Shown here one piece after another: positions 1-6,260 of a stretch of DNA of 6,298 nucleotides. The notes under the pieces are model-generated. The model made no database searches. It was given only the letters and a program-made list of their open reading frames with translations, and was not told the DNA's origin. Both the position numbers and the translations under genes were made by a program. This DNA is from CAIKZZ01 sp036742455. GTDB taxonomy: Bacteria > Pseudomonadota > Gammaproteobacteria > Steroidobacterales > Steroidobacteraceae. The first letter of the stretch is position 1. Every line of letters starts with the position of its first letter. The DNA lies in contig DAINQU010000051.1 in the NCBI GenBank assembly GCA_036742455.1, forward strand, positions 1 through 6,298. The letters run 5' to 3'.

Positions 1-7
1 AAAACAT
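1..7 (-). CDS. Possible start of a further minus-strand gene (partial)
   Basis: On the minus strand a GGAG Shine-Dalgarno motif (positions 16 to 13) lies five bases before an ATG (7 to 5), followed by TTT at the window edge. This is a well-formed ribosome binding site, so a gene co-directional with the TonB-dependent receptor probably starts here, 115 bp after the receptor stop. Only Met-Phe can be read, so nothing can be said about its product. An alternative minus-strand ATG at 75 also stays open to the edge in another frame, but its ribosome binding site is weaker. Confidence 0.35.
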
Positions 8-34
8 GAGTACTCCGTGGGGACACTGAAGAAG

Positions 35-64
35 TCCCGGCGCCGCACTGCGCGCTCGCCGGGA
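35..64 (-). terminator. Stem-loop after the receptor gene, possible weak terminator or attenuator
   Basis: TCCCGGCG (35-42) and CGCCGGGA (57-64) form a perfect 8-bp GC-rich stem with a 14-nt loop, about 60 bp past the receptor stop codon. Read on the minus strand the stem is followed by CTTCTTC, a pyrimidine stretch with only four T residues, so it is not a canonical U-tract. Its place between the receptor and a likely next start codon fits either a partial terminator or a hairpin that protects the upstream mRNA. Confidence 0.4.
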
Positions 65-122
65 GTTCGGATCATAGGCCTGACGGGCGGCGTGTGCCTA
101 ACCGACCGCCAGGTCCCCGCCC

Positions 123-2492
123 TTAGAACTTCTGTCCGAAACGGATACCGATCGTGCGCGGCCGATTGACGCCGATATAGGTCGTCTGTCCGCAGGTCGT
201 CGGCTTGCACTCCGAATACCGATAGAGCTCCGCGTGCTTGTCGGTGGCGTTCGTGACGAAGAGCTCGTAGGACGTGTGATCTTTCTGCAGACCGGCGAGC
301 AGATCCAACGTCGCGTAGGCCGCCTGATCGCCGAGGATCTGCCGGTCGACCGTCCGCAAGGCCGACGGACTCGACGACTGGTAGACCAAGGCCCCTTGCA
401 CGTGGGCGTCGTACGCGCCGAGCGACCACTCGTAGCGGGCAATGCCGTCGCCCTTGAACTTTGGCGTCACGGGCAACTGCGTTCCGGCCGGCGCATCGGG
501 GTTCGCGCAATCGGTGACGAGGTTACCGTTGGCATCGGGATGCGCGCAGTAGTTCTGCGTGAGCTTGGCATCGACGAAGGTCGCCGCCCCGGACAGCGTC
601 AAGCCGGGCAACGGGATCCAGTCGATCTGGGACTCCACGCCCTTGATCTGCGCTTGGCCGGCGTTGCGGATGACCGTCAGCGACTGCGTGCCGAGGAAGG
701 CAAACTGGAAGTCCTTCCAGTCTTCGATAAAGAGCGCGCCGTTGAAGCGGATCCGGTTGTCCGCCGTCGAGGTCTTCCAACCCACTTCGTAATTGGTCAG
801 GAAGTCGGGCTTGTACGGCCCGAAACTGCCGTTACGGTTCACACCGCCGGGCCGGAACCCTTTGGAGAAGGTGGCGTAGACCATGTGGCGATCGTCGAAC
901 TTGTAGGTCGCATTGACCTTCGGCGTCGAGCCGCTGCCGCTCACGGTCTTGTTGAGGTTTTCGCACGGCGCCCCGTTGATGCTGACCGTCGAGAAGCAGG
1001 TCGACTCGCCCCAGTAGCTCGCAAACGGCGAGTTGAGCCCGTAGCCGAAGAAGCCGGCCAGGGTGTTGTCGTACTTAAATTCGCGCAGCCCCGCCGTCAG
1101 CGTCAGACGAGCACTCGCGTCCCACGACACCTCGCCGAAGACGGCCGAGTCCCGATCGGTGCGCAGCTGCTCGGTCAACCACCACGTATCCGGCCAACCC
1201 GTCACCGAGCTCGACTGAGCGAGGTTGTCGATGACGTAGCGCTGCTCGATGCCGTGCTCCTGCCGCTGCAGGAACACCCCGCCGACGAAGCGCACCGGGC
1301 GGTCCTTGGGCGTCGAGACGCGCAGTTCGTGACTGGACTTCGTGTACCGATCATCGCCCAGAGTCGTCTGCGACGGGTTAATCAGCTGGCCGGCGTTGTC
1401 GCGGTAATAGTTTCCCGAGCCGTACAACTTGTCGTAGAAGAACGAGTAGTCGGTGTAATCCGAGGACGTGTGGTCGTTGCGCTTGAGGTACGCACCGGAG
1501 TAGGTCACGTCCACGTTGGCGATCTTGCCTTGCACGCTGAGCGCCGCATCCACCCAGTTGTCGTGCGTGTACTCGGGCTCAAAATGCGTGACCGCCAGCG
1601 TCCCCACGTTCGGGTCGTAGGCAAACACGCCGTACGAGTCTTCGCGTTGCGCCATCAGCGTCGGGGTGATCGTCCAGTTGTCGTTCAACTGCAGCCGCAG
1701 ACTGGCGCGACCGCCGGTCTTCTCGATGTCGTTGTAGTGACGCTGGGCGAGTGCGGCGTTGGAGATCGTGATGCCGGAGGTCGGATACGTCCGGGTGCCA
1801 GCCACGTTGTCGATGAAACCCGAGTCGTGCTCCGACCACCCGACGAGACGCACCGCCGCGGTCGGTGACAGTGGCAGGTTGACGAAGCCTTGTGCGAGGT
1901 AGCCCTCCGCACCGTGCGAGACGGTGTTCACCTCGAGGTCGTAGCCGGCCTTGAACGCCGTCGGATCGGGCTTGTTCGTGATGATGCGAAGGGTGCCGGC
2001 CTGGGAACTCGCGCCGTACAAGGTGCCTTGTGGGCCGGACAGCGCCTCGACGCGCTCGATGTCGTAAATGTGCACATCGATCGCCCCCTGGATGGTGGTG
2101 ATCGGCTGCTCGTCGAGGTAGGTGCCCACGCTCGGCTGGGGACCCGAATGGTTGCCGTTCTCACCGCTCGCCACCCCGCGCATGAAGACGCGGGCAAAGC
2201 CTGGCGAGGTGCTCTCGTAGGACACCGACGGCATGTACTTCACGTAATCGTCGAAACTCTGCACCTTGAGCTCTTCGAGTTTCGCGGTCCCCATGGCGAT
2301 CAGCGACAGGGGGACCGACTGCAGGCTCTCCGAGCGCTTCTGGGCGGTCACGACCACCTCTTCGAGTCCGCCCACGGCGGCCGTATCCGCGGCATAGGCG
2401 CCGGCAGCGGCAAGCAGCCCGACGGTCGGCGCGGCCATCCGTAGCGCCTGCGTGATCGAGCGGCGGACCGCACGGTGTGAAATTCGAGTCAT
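123..2492 (-). CDS. TonB-dependent outer-membrane receptor
   Basis: This is a TonB-dependent receptor: a 22-strand outer-membrane barrel with an N-terminal plug that imports a scarce or bulky substrate using energy from TonB/ExbBD. It starts with a signal peptide (basic start, hydrophobic stretch near residues 22-34, likely cut after AYA). A TonB-box-like segment EEVVVTAQ follows at about residues 44-51. The plug spans roughly 55-175, with the typical motifs RVFMRGV, YLDEQP and GPQGTLYG. The barrel has FSKGFRPGG near 542-551 and ends in a terminal Phe, as usual for outer-membrane proteins. Length (789 aa) is normal. The start chosen is the second ATG: AGGGGG lies six bases before it, but directly abuts an in-frame ATG two codons upstream at 2498. 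Three close cysteine pairs occur in the C-terminal half. The substrate is unknown; the divergent oxygenase operon suggests an aromatic or related organic compound rather than iron, but a siderophore cannot be excluded. Confidence 0.93.
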   Translation of the reverse strand: MTRISHRAVRRSITQALRMAAPTVGLLAAAGAYAADTAAVGGLEEVVVTAQKRSESLQSVPLSLIAMGTAKLEELKVQSFDDYVKYMPSVSYESTSPGFARVFMRGVASGENGNHSGPQPSVGTYLDEQPITTIQGAIDVHIYDIERVEALSGPQGTLYGASSQAGTLRIITNKPDPTAFKAGYDLEVNTVSHGAEGYLAQGFVNLPLSPTAAVRLVGWSEHDSGFIDNVAGTRTYPTSGITISNAALAQRHYNDIEKTGGRASLRLQLNDNWTITPTLMAQREDSYGVFAYDPNVGTLAVTHFEPEYTHDNWVDAALSVQGKIANVDVTYSGAYLKRNDHTSSDYTDYSFFYDKLYGSGNYYRDNAGQLINPSQTTLGDDRYTKSSHELRVSTPKDRPVRFVGGVFLQRQEHGIEQRYVIDNLAQSSSVTGWPDTWWLTEQLRTDRDSAVFGEVSWDASARLTLTAGLREFKYDNTLAGFFGYGLNSPFASYWGESTCFSTVSINGAPCENLNKTVSGSGSTPKVNATYKFDDRHMVYATFSKGFRPGGVNRNGSFGPYKPDFLTNYEVGWKTSTADNRIRFNGALFIEDWKDFQFAFLGTQSLTVIRNAGQAQIKGVESQIDWIPLPGLTLSGAATFVDAKLTQNYCAHPDANGNLVTDCANPDAPAGTQLPVTPKFKGDGIARYEWSLGAYDAHVQGALVYQSSSPSALRTVDRQILGDQAAYATLDLLAGLQKDHTSYELFVTNATDKHAELYRYSECKPTTCGQTTYIGVNRPRTIGIRFGQKF

Positions 2493-2504
2493 ACACATCC
2501 CCCT
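2493..2504 (-). promoter_or_regulatory. Ribosome binding site that decides the receptor start
   Basis: On the minus strand AGGGGG (2504 to 2499) is followed by six bases and then ATG at 2492. The upstream in-frame ATG at 2498 directly abuts the G-run, leaving no spacer, so the start at 2492 is preferred. Confidence 0.5.
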
Positions 2505-2600
2505 GCTCTGTCGGCGTTCTGGTGATGGGCAATACCCAAGAGCACGGCGACCGCCCGATTGAGGCCGGCCGCCGGGTGCTTGCGGTTTACCCGTAGGACG

Positions 2601-2629
2601 GTTGTGCGATGCGCGCAGGAGGACGTCAA
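2601..2629 (-). promoter_or_regulatory. Weak candidate promoter for the receptor gene
   Basis: In the 198-bp gap between the regulator and the receptor, the minus strand carries TTGACG (2629 to 2624), five of six matches to a sigma-70 -35 box. After 17 bp comes CACAAC (2606 to 2601), only three of six matches to a -10 box. This would give a leader of about 100 nt. The gap also contains a small dyad TGGG-N5-CCCA (2526-2538) and GC-rich palindromic stretches near 2635-2656 with no T-tract. The receptor may equally be transcribed from the regulator's promoter. Confidence 0.22.
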
Positions 2630-2690
2630 GCGCCCCGCCCCGGGCGGCACACCCGGTCCGCGCGGTCGAGCGCGGGGTGGGGACGACGGC

Positions 2691-3623
2691 CTAGCGGCGC
2701 GCCGACGCCGCGTCGGGCACGTCGAAGCGGCGTGCCTCGCCGATCAGCCACGCGTGGAAGGCCGCCCCGATCGGGGTGTCCAGCGCCGCACCGTTCCAGG
2801 CGAGGAAGTACGACTCGGGCAACGGCAATCCTTCGCGGAACACCTGCGTGAGCGTGCCTTGACTCAGCGCGCTCGCGACCATCGAGTACTGTGCGAGGGC
2901 AAAGCCGCGGCCTTCGATCGCGGCATCGATCGCGGCGCCGGACAGCGAGAAGGTCAACTCACTCTTGAGTCGATCGCCGGCGACACCCACCGACGGGAAC
3001 CAGTCGCGCCACGTCGGTGGCGATTGGTGATCGGCACCCCAATCGATCCACAGCAACGTTTGCTTGCGCAGATCGCGCGGCTGACGCATCGGTCCGACAC
3101 GCTCCAACAGACGCGGACTGGCGACGACAATGACGTGATCGGTAAAGAGATGCACATAGCGGGAATATCCGCGTCGCCGCTGTCCGTAGCTGATCCGAAA
3201 ATCCGCTTCGACACCGTCCAACTTCGGCTCGTTGTCCAAGCCCTTGACGAGCACACTGGCATCGGGCTCGCGACGCTTCCAATCAAACAGCAAGGAGCCG
3301 AGCCACTTCGTGGCGAGCGAGGGCAATGCACTGACCACGATGTGCCGCGAACGGCGCGCACGCTCGACGTCTTCTTGCGCGCGTCGCAGATGTTGAAAGC
3401 CGACGGCGATGCGACCTTGATACATCGCGCCCCAACTGGTGAGTTCAATGCCCCGCCCGCTGCGCTGCACGAGGCGCACACCCAGGTGTTTTTCGAGGGC
3501 ATGAATCTGCTGGGTCACCGCACTCGGTGAGACCCCCAATTCCTCCGCCGCCCGGCTCACGCTGCCGGTCCGACCGACCGCTTCGAACACCTCGATGGCA
3601 CGCAACGACGGCAGCTTCGACAC
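2691..3623 (-). CDS. LysR-family transcriptional regulator, GcvA-like
   Basis: A 310-residue LysR-type regulator of normal length. Such proteins act in the cytoplasm as tetramers and usually control a divergent neighbour in response to a small-molecule co-inducer. Residues 4-63 form the winged helix-turn-helix: LPSLRAIEVFEAV leads into the recognition segment SRAAEELGVSPSAVTQQI (about 23-40), then ALEKHLGVRLVQR. The periplasmic-binding-protein-like effector domain spans about 93-295. The opening LPSLRA and the end-of-domain pattern AAFHAWLIGEA resemble the GcvA branch of the family. Translation starts at GTG (3623); GGGAG lies six bases upstream. It is divergent from the Rieske operon across 139 bp and co-directional with the receptor, so it is the natural candidate regulator of both. 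The ligand cannot be told from the sequence. Confidence 0.93.
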   Translation of the reverse strand: MSKLPSLRAIEVFEAVGRTGSVSRAAEELGVSPSAVTQQIHALEKHLGVRLVQRSGRGIELTSWGAMYQGRIAVGFQHLRRAQEDVERARRSRHIVVSALPSLATKWLGSLLFDWKRREPDASVLVKGLDNEPKLDGVEADFRISYGQRRRGYSRYVHLFTDHVIVVASPRLLERVGPMRQPRDLRKQTLLWIDWGADHQSPPTWRDWFPSVGVAGDRLKSELTFSLSGAAIDAAIEGRGFALAQYSMVASALSQGTLTQVFREGLPLPESYFLAWNGAALDTPIGAAFHAWLIGEARRFDVPDAASARR

Positions 3624-3665
3624 AGAGGACTCCCGGGGCGAGAGGGCGCGCAGATCCGCGTTTGA

Positions 3666-3687
3666 TTGTTTAGTGTAACTTAAACAA
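3666..3687. repeat. AT-rich 7-bp inverted repeat, candidate LysR operator
   Basis: TTGTTTA (3666-3672) and TAAACAA (3681-3687) are exact reverse complements separated by 8 bp. The spacing gives symmetric T-N10-A and T-N12-A pairs, close to but not exactly the LysR consensus T-N11-A; asymmetric T-N11-A pairs also occur (for example T3671 and A3683). It lies 43 bp from the regulator's start codon and overlaps the candidate plus-strand promoter spacer. Confidence 0.5.
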
Positions 3688-3697
3688 ATTGCAGACC

Positions 3698-3731
3698 ACT
3701 AGGGGTGACGGCAACGCGTCCGACCCCTAGT
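3698..3731. repeat. Perfect 9-bp inverted repeat / extended stem-loop ahead of the oxygenase operon
   Basis: ACTAGGGGT (3698-3706) and ACCCCTAGT (3723-3731) are perfect reverse complements. Directly inside them GACG (3707-3710) pairs with CGTC (3717-3720), leaving a 6-nt loop and a 2-nt bulge (3721-3722), so the RNA could form a 13-bp stem. It ends 31 bp before the GTG of the first oxygenase. No T-tract follows, so it is not a standard terminator. It could be a protein-binding operator with half-sites 25 bp apart, or a structured mRNA leader. Confidence 0.6.
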
Positions 3732-3762
3732 CTTCCCGCCAACGACCGAGGGGGACCGCGCC

Positions 3763-4785
3763 GTGTTTATCAAAAACGCCTGGTACGTGGCTGCCAGTGA
3801 TGAGGAAGTGACGCGCCAACTGCGCGCGGTCACCGTGCTGGGCGAAGCGATCGTGCTGTACCGCACCGCCGCCGGGGACCCGGTGGCGCTCGAGGACGCC
3901 TGCGTGCATCGCAAGTTGCCGCTCTCGATGGGACGCCTGCAGGGCGACTCGGTCGAGTGCGGCTACCACGGCATGGTCTATGACTGCTCGGGACGCTGCA
4001 CGCGCGTGCCGGGCATGGACCGGATCCCGAGTGCCGCACGTGTGCGGCGCTATCCGACGGTCTCACGCTACGGCCTCGTTTGGATATGGATGGGGGACGA
4101 AGCCGCGGCCCGACCGGAGGAGATCTTTACGGTGGTCGAGGCCGACAACCCGGCGTGGGGGCGTAACGCCGGCGGCTCGATGACGGTCGCCTGTCACTAC
4201 CTCAACATCACCGACAATCTGCTCGACCCCTCGCACGTGGCGTGGGTCCACCAAAGCTCGTTCGGCAACGACGCCTGCGCGGACACGCCGATACAGACCC
4301 TCGAAGACGCGCACGGAGTCACCGCCTCGCGGTGGATGCGCAACGTGCCGGTCGCGCCGTTCTATCAGTCACTCGTGCGCTTCACCGGTCACTGCGACCG
4401 ACTGCAGCACTACGAGGTGCGCTACCCCAGTCACGCGTTCATCCGCGCGGTGTTTGTGCCCACGGGGGCGGCCGACCGCGAGGGTGCGGCGCATCCGCTG
4501 GCCATGGTCATGGACTCGTATAACTTCATGACACCCGTCGACGCGCAGACAACGCGGTATTACTGGTTTCAGACCCGCAACTTCGCACCCGACGACGCCG
4601 CGTTGTCCGAGTCCATGGACGCCGCGGTCCGCGCCGCCTTTGCCGAAGACCGTGTGGTCCTGGAAGCCGTGCACCGCGGCTTTGCCGAGCAGCAGACCCC
4701 GAAGCTCGATCTGGCGATCGATCGCGCGCAACTTCTGTTCCGTCGCCGCGTTGCTGAGCGTGTCGCGGCGGAGAGCGTGTCATGA
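3763..4785 (+). CDS. Rieske non-haem iron oxygenase, VanA/DdmC-type (O-demethylase-like)
   Basis: A 340-residue oxygenase component of a Rieske system, cytoplasmic, using O2 and electrons from a ferredoxin; relatives include vanillate demethylase VanA and dicamba demethylase DdmC, which remove O-methyl groups from aromatic substrates. The N-terminus FIKNAWYVAA is typical of this branch. Residues 47-69 bind the Rieske cluster: C47-X-H49 and C66-X2-H69. The mononuclear iron site is DNLLDPSHVAWVH (151-163), with H158 and H163 as ligands and D155 as the bridging carboxylate; D296 in AEDRVVLEAV matches the third ligand in DdmC-like enzymes. The C-terminal IDRAQLLFRRRV also fits the VanA family. 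The start is GTG with GAGGGGG 8 nt upstream, and this N-terminus aligns with relatives. Its stop overlaps the next gene's ATG by 4 bp. The methylated or aromatic substrate is not known, and demethylation rather than hydroxylation is inferred from family only. Confidence 0.93.
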   Translation: MFIKNAWYVAASDEEVTRQLRAVTVLGEAIVLYRTAAGDPVALEDACVHRKLPLSMGRLQGDSVECGYHGMVYDCSGRCTRVPGMDRIPSAARVRRYPTVSRYGLVWIWMGDEAAARPEEIFTVVEADNPAWGRNAGGSMTVACHYLNITDNLLDPSHVAWVHQSSFGNDACADTPIQTLEDAHGVTASRWMRNVPVAPFYQSLVRFTGHCDRLQHYEVRYPSHAFIRAVFVPTGAADREGAAHPLAMVMDSYNFMTPVDAQTTRYYWFQTRNFAPDDAALSESMDAAVRAAFAEDRVVLEAVHRGFAEQQTPKLDLAIDRAQLLFRRRVAERVAAESVS

Positions 4786-5927
4786 CGAACGCAGCCGTCA
4801 GCCACATTCGCGCCGCCTTGGCCGCGCGCCACGGCGCGCCGCGCACCGCCGCGCAGGCCATGCCGGGCGAGTTCTACACGTCGCCCGACTGGCTGCGCCT
4901 CGAAGAGGACGTGCTCTTTCGACGCGAATGGGTCGCCATCGGTCACGCGGGGGAAGTCCCCGGCATCGGGGACTACTACACGACCGACCTCGTCGGTGAG
5001 CCGTTGCTCGTGACGCGCACCGCGCAAGGGATAAGGGTCTATTCCAATGTGTGCCGCCATCGCGGCTCGATCGTCGCGCGCGGTCGCGGTCGCGCCCAGC
5101 GCTTCACTTGCCCGTATCACGCGTGGTCTTACGGCGCCGATGGCCAACTGCTCGCAGCGCCCCTCATGAACGGCACGACGTTGGACCGCGCGACATGCGG
5201 TCTGCCGGTCGTGGCGAGCACGCTCTGGCACGGCTTCATCTTCGTCAATTTAAGCGGTGACGCGCCGCCCTTGGCGCCGCGCCTGCAGGGCATCGACGCC
5301 GTCGTGGCGAACTACCAGGACGAGCACCGCCACTTTCTCTTTGGCAAGGACGAGGTGTGGGCGACCAACTGGAAGTGTCTGGCCGAGAATTTCATGGAGG
5401 GGTACCACCTCTCGCCGCTGCACGCGAAAACGCTGCACGCGGTCACGCCGACGGCGCTGTGCGAGAAGCTCCCCCACACCGACCATTACACCGGCTACCG
5501 CGCGAACTTCGCGCCCTCCTGCCCCGAACGGGGTCCGTACCCGCCGACGCTGACCGAGCAAGAGCGGCGCAGTGACGCGTTTTACTGGATCTATCCGGGC
5601 TTTGTGATCGGCATCTGCCCGCACTTCACGCTGTACATGTGCCTGCGACCGCACGGTGTGGGCGAGGTGGCGATTCGGTGGGGCGTGACGGGTGGGCCGC
5701 TCGATCCGTCGGACCCCATCGTCACGAACTACGTCGCGCTGTGCGAGACGTTCAGCGCCGAAGATCGCGCCGAACTGGAAGTGCTCTGGCGCGGACTGCA
5801 CAGCCGCACCTACGTGCCCGGCCCGCTGGCGCCGGACGCGTTCGAAGGCACAATCTGGGACATGATCCAATACATGGGCGCCCGCTTCGCCCCCGACCCC
5901 TCCGCCGTACAGACACCCGCCCTATGA
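4782..5927 (+). CDS. Rieske oxygenase alpha subunit, ring-hydroxylating/CntA-GbcA-like branch
   Basis: A second, clearly different Rieske oxygenase of 381 residues. The Rieske domain (about 50-160) has C91-X-H93 and C110-X2-H113 within the motifs VCRHRG and CPYHAWSY. The catalytic domain carries NWKCLAENFMEGYHLSPLH (196-214): H209 and H214 bind the mononuclear iron and E206 takes the position held by Asp in naphthalene dioxygenase. A Glu there is a known trait of carnitine oxygenase CntA and of related choline and betaine enzymes, but also of many uncharacterised ring-hydroxylating proteins. D328 in AEDRAELE is the likely third ligand. C-terminal RGLHSR is typical of this branch. No beta-subunit gene is present, so an alpha-only oligomer is expected. 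The ATG overlaps the previous stop (ATGA), with GGAGAG six bases upstream inside the preceding gene. Substrate unknown: an aromatic ring, or an N-methyl or quaternary amine, are both possible. Confidence 0.92.
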   Translation: MTNAAVSHIRAALAARHGAPRTAAQAMPGEFYTSPDWLRLEEDVLFRREWVAIGHAGEVPGIGDYYTTDLVGEPLLVTRTAQGIRVYSNVCRHRGSIVARGRGRAQRFTCPYHAWSYGADGQLLAAPLMNGTTLDRATCGLPVVASTLWHGFIFVNLSGDAPPLAPRLQGIDAVVANYQDEHRHFLFGKDEVWATNWKCLAENFMEGYHLSPLHAKTLHAVTPTALCEKLPHTDHYTGYRANFAPSCPERGPYPPTLTEQERRSDAFYWIYPGFVIGICPHFTLYMCLRPHGVGEVAIRWGVTGGPLDPSDPIVTNYVALCETFSAEDRAELEVLWRGLHSRTYVPGPLAPDAFEGTIWDMIQYMGARFAPDPSAVQTPAL

Positions 5928-6184
5928 CCCGCCTTCAGGTGCATTTTCTAAAGAGCCAACGCAGCGTCGACTGGACCGATTCCAGCGAGTCGCTGCTCGT
6001 GGCCGCGGAAACGGCCGGCATCGACGCGCCCTTCGCCTGCCGCTCGGGGGTCTGCGGCACCTGCGTCACGCGTCTCACGGCCGGTGCGGTCCGCTACACC
6101 GCCGAGCCGCTGTGCGACCTGGCGGCCGACGAAATCCTGCTCTGCTGCTCTCAGCCCACCGACAGCGTCACGCTGGACCTCTGA
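5924..6184 (+). CDS. Stand-alone plant-type [2Fe-2S] ferredoxin, VanB C-terminal-domain-like
   Basis: An 86-residue soluble electron carrier. The cluster motif is C39-X4-C44-X2-C47 (ACRSGVCGTC context at 38-47) with the fourth ligand C74 in ILLCCSQP; C75 beside it is extra. The ending SVTLDL and the order of motifs match the C-terminal ferredoxin domain of VanB and phthalate dioxygenase reductase, but the FMN and NAD domains those enzymes carry in front are absent. It therefore presumably passes electrons from a separate reductase to one or both upstream oxygenases. The start is the ATG that overlaps the previous stop (ATGA); no good ribosome binding site precedes it, so it likely depends on translational coupling. 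A longer reading upstream in the same frame would be a shadow of the oxygenase gene and does not fit the domain. Confidence 0.92.
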   Translation: MTRLQVHFLKSQRSVDWTDSSESLLVAAETAGIDAPFACRSGVCGTCVTRLTAGAVRYTAEPLCDLAADEILLCCSQPTDSVTLDL

Positions 6185-6260
6185 GCGTCTCATAACCTTA
6201 TAGAATGCCGCCGGCGCGCCGTCGTCGCGCGTCCGTCTTCTCTAGTCTTGCGAGGATCCT
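6185..6260 (+). promoter_or_regulatory. Gap with a -10-like element and a small stem-loop
   Basis: Seventy-six bases follow the ferredoxin stop. TAGAAT (6201-6206) differs from a sigma-70 -10 box at one base, but no acceptable -35 box is visible 16-18 bp upstream. CGCGC (6215-6219) and GCGCG (6227-6231) can form a short hairpin with a 7-nt loop, extended to 7 bp by one G-T pair and one G-C pair, followed by a T/C-rich stretch (TCCGTCTTCTCT). This could be a weak terminator for the operon or leader structure for the next gene. Confidence 0.25.

Larger units (their letters stand above)
3624..3762. promoter_or_regulatory. Divergent promoter region between the regulator and the oxygenase operon
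   Basis: This 139-bp gap between two GTG-started divergent genes holds the only clearly AT-rich patch in its neighbourhood (3661-3690). A weak plus-strand promoter can be drawn as TTGATT (3662-3667), 17 bp, CAAATT (3685-3690), which would start transcription near 3697. On the minus strand TACACT (3677 to 3672) resembles a -10 box without a convincing -35. Two inverted repeats lie here and are listed separately. A GAGGGGG ribosome binding site (3748-3754) serves the first oxygenase with an 8-nt spacer. LysR proteins normally bind such regions, so it is the likely operator and activator site. Confidence 0.6.

Noticed and set aside
75..100. TAGGC/GCCTA inverted repeat after the receptor stop
   Set aside because: Only 5 bp with a 16-nt loop; not distinguishable from chance next to the stronger stem at 35-64.
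234..1868. Long plus-strand open frame of 544 codons opposite the receptor gene
   Set aside because: It is antisense to a clear TonB-dependent receptor, is Arg/Val/Gly-rich with no recognisable domain, and is a typical shadow frame in GC-rich DNA.
2635..2656. GC-rich palindromic stretch after the LysR gene as an intrinsic terminator
   Set aside because: The stems are short and overlapping, expected by chance at this composition, and no T-tract follows on the minus strand.
2559..3530. Plus-strand open frame of 323 codons opposite the LysR gene
   Set aside because: It is antisense to a well-supported regulator, starts in the intergenic GC-rich stretch and has low-complexity Arg-rich composition without a domain.
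4569..5231. Minus-strand open frame of 220 codons across the oxygenase junction
   Set aside because: It covers parts of two convincing Rieske genes in antisense and has no family resemblance.
5639..5923. Extension of the ferredoxin frame upstream of 5924
   Set aside because: The upstream part overlaps the second oxygenase in another frame, is Arg-rich without structure, and the ferredoxin domain begins exactly at the ATG overlapping the previous stop.
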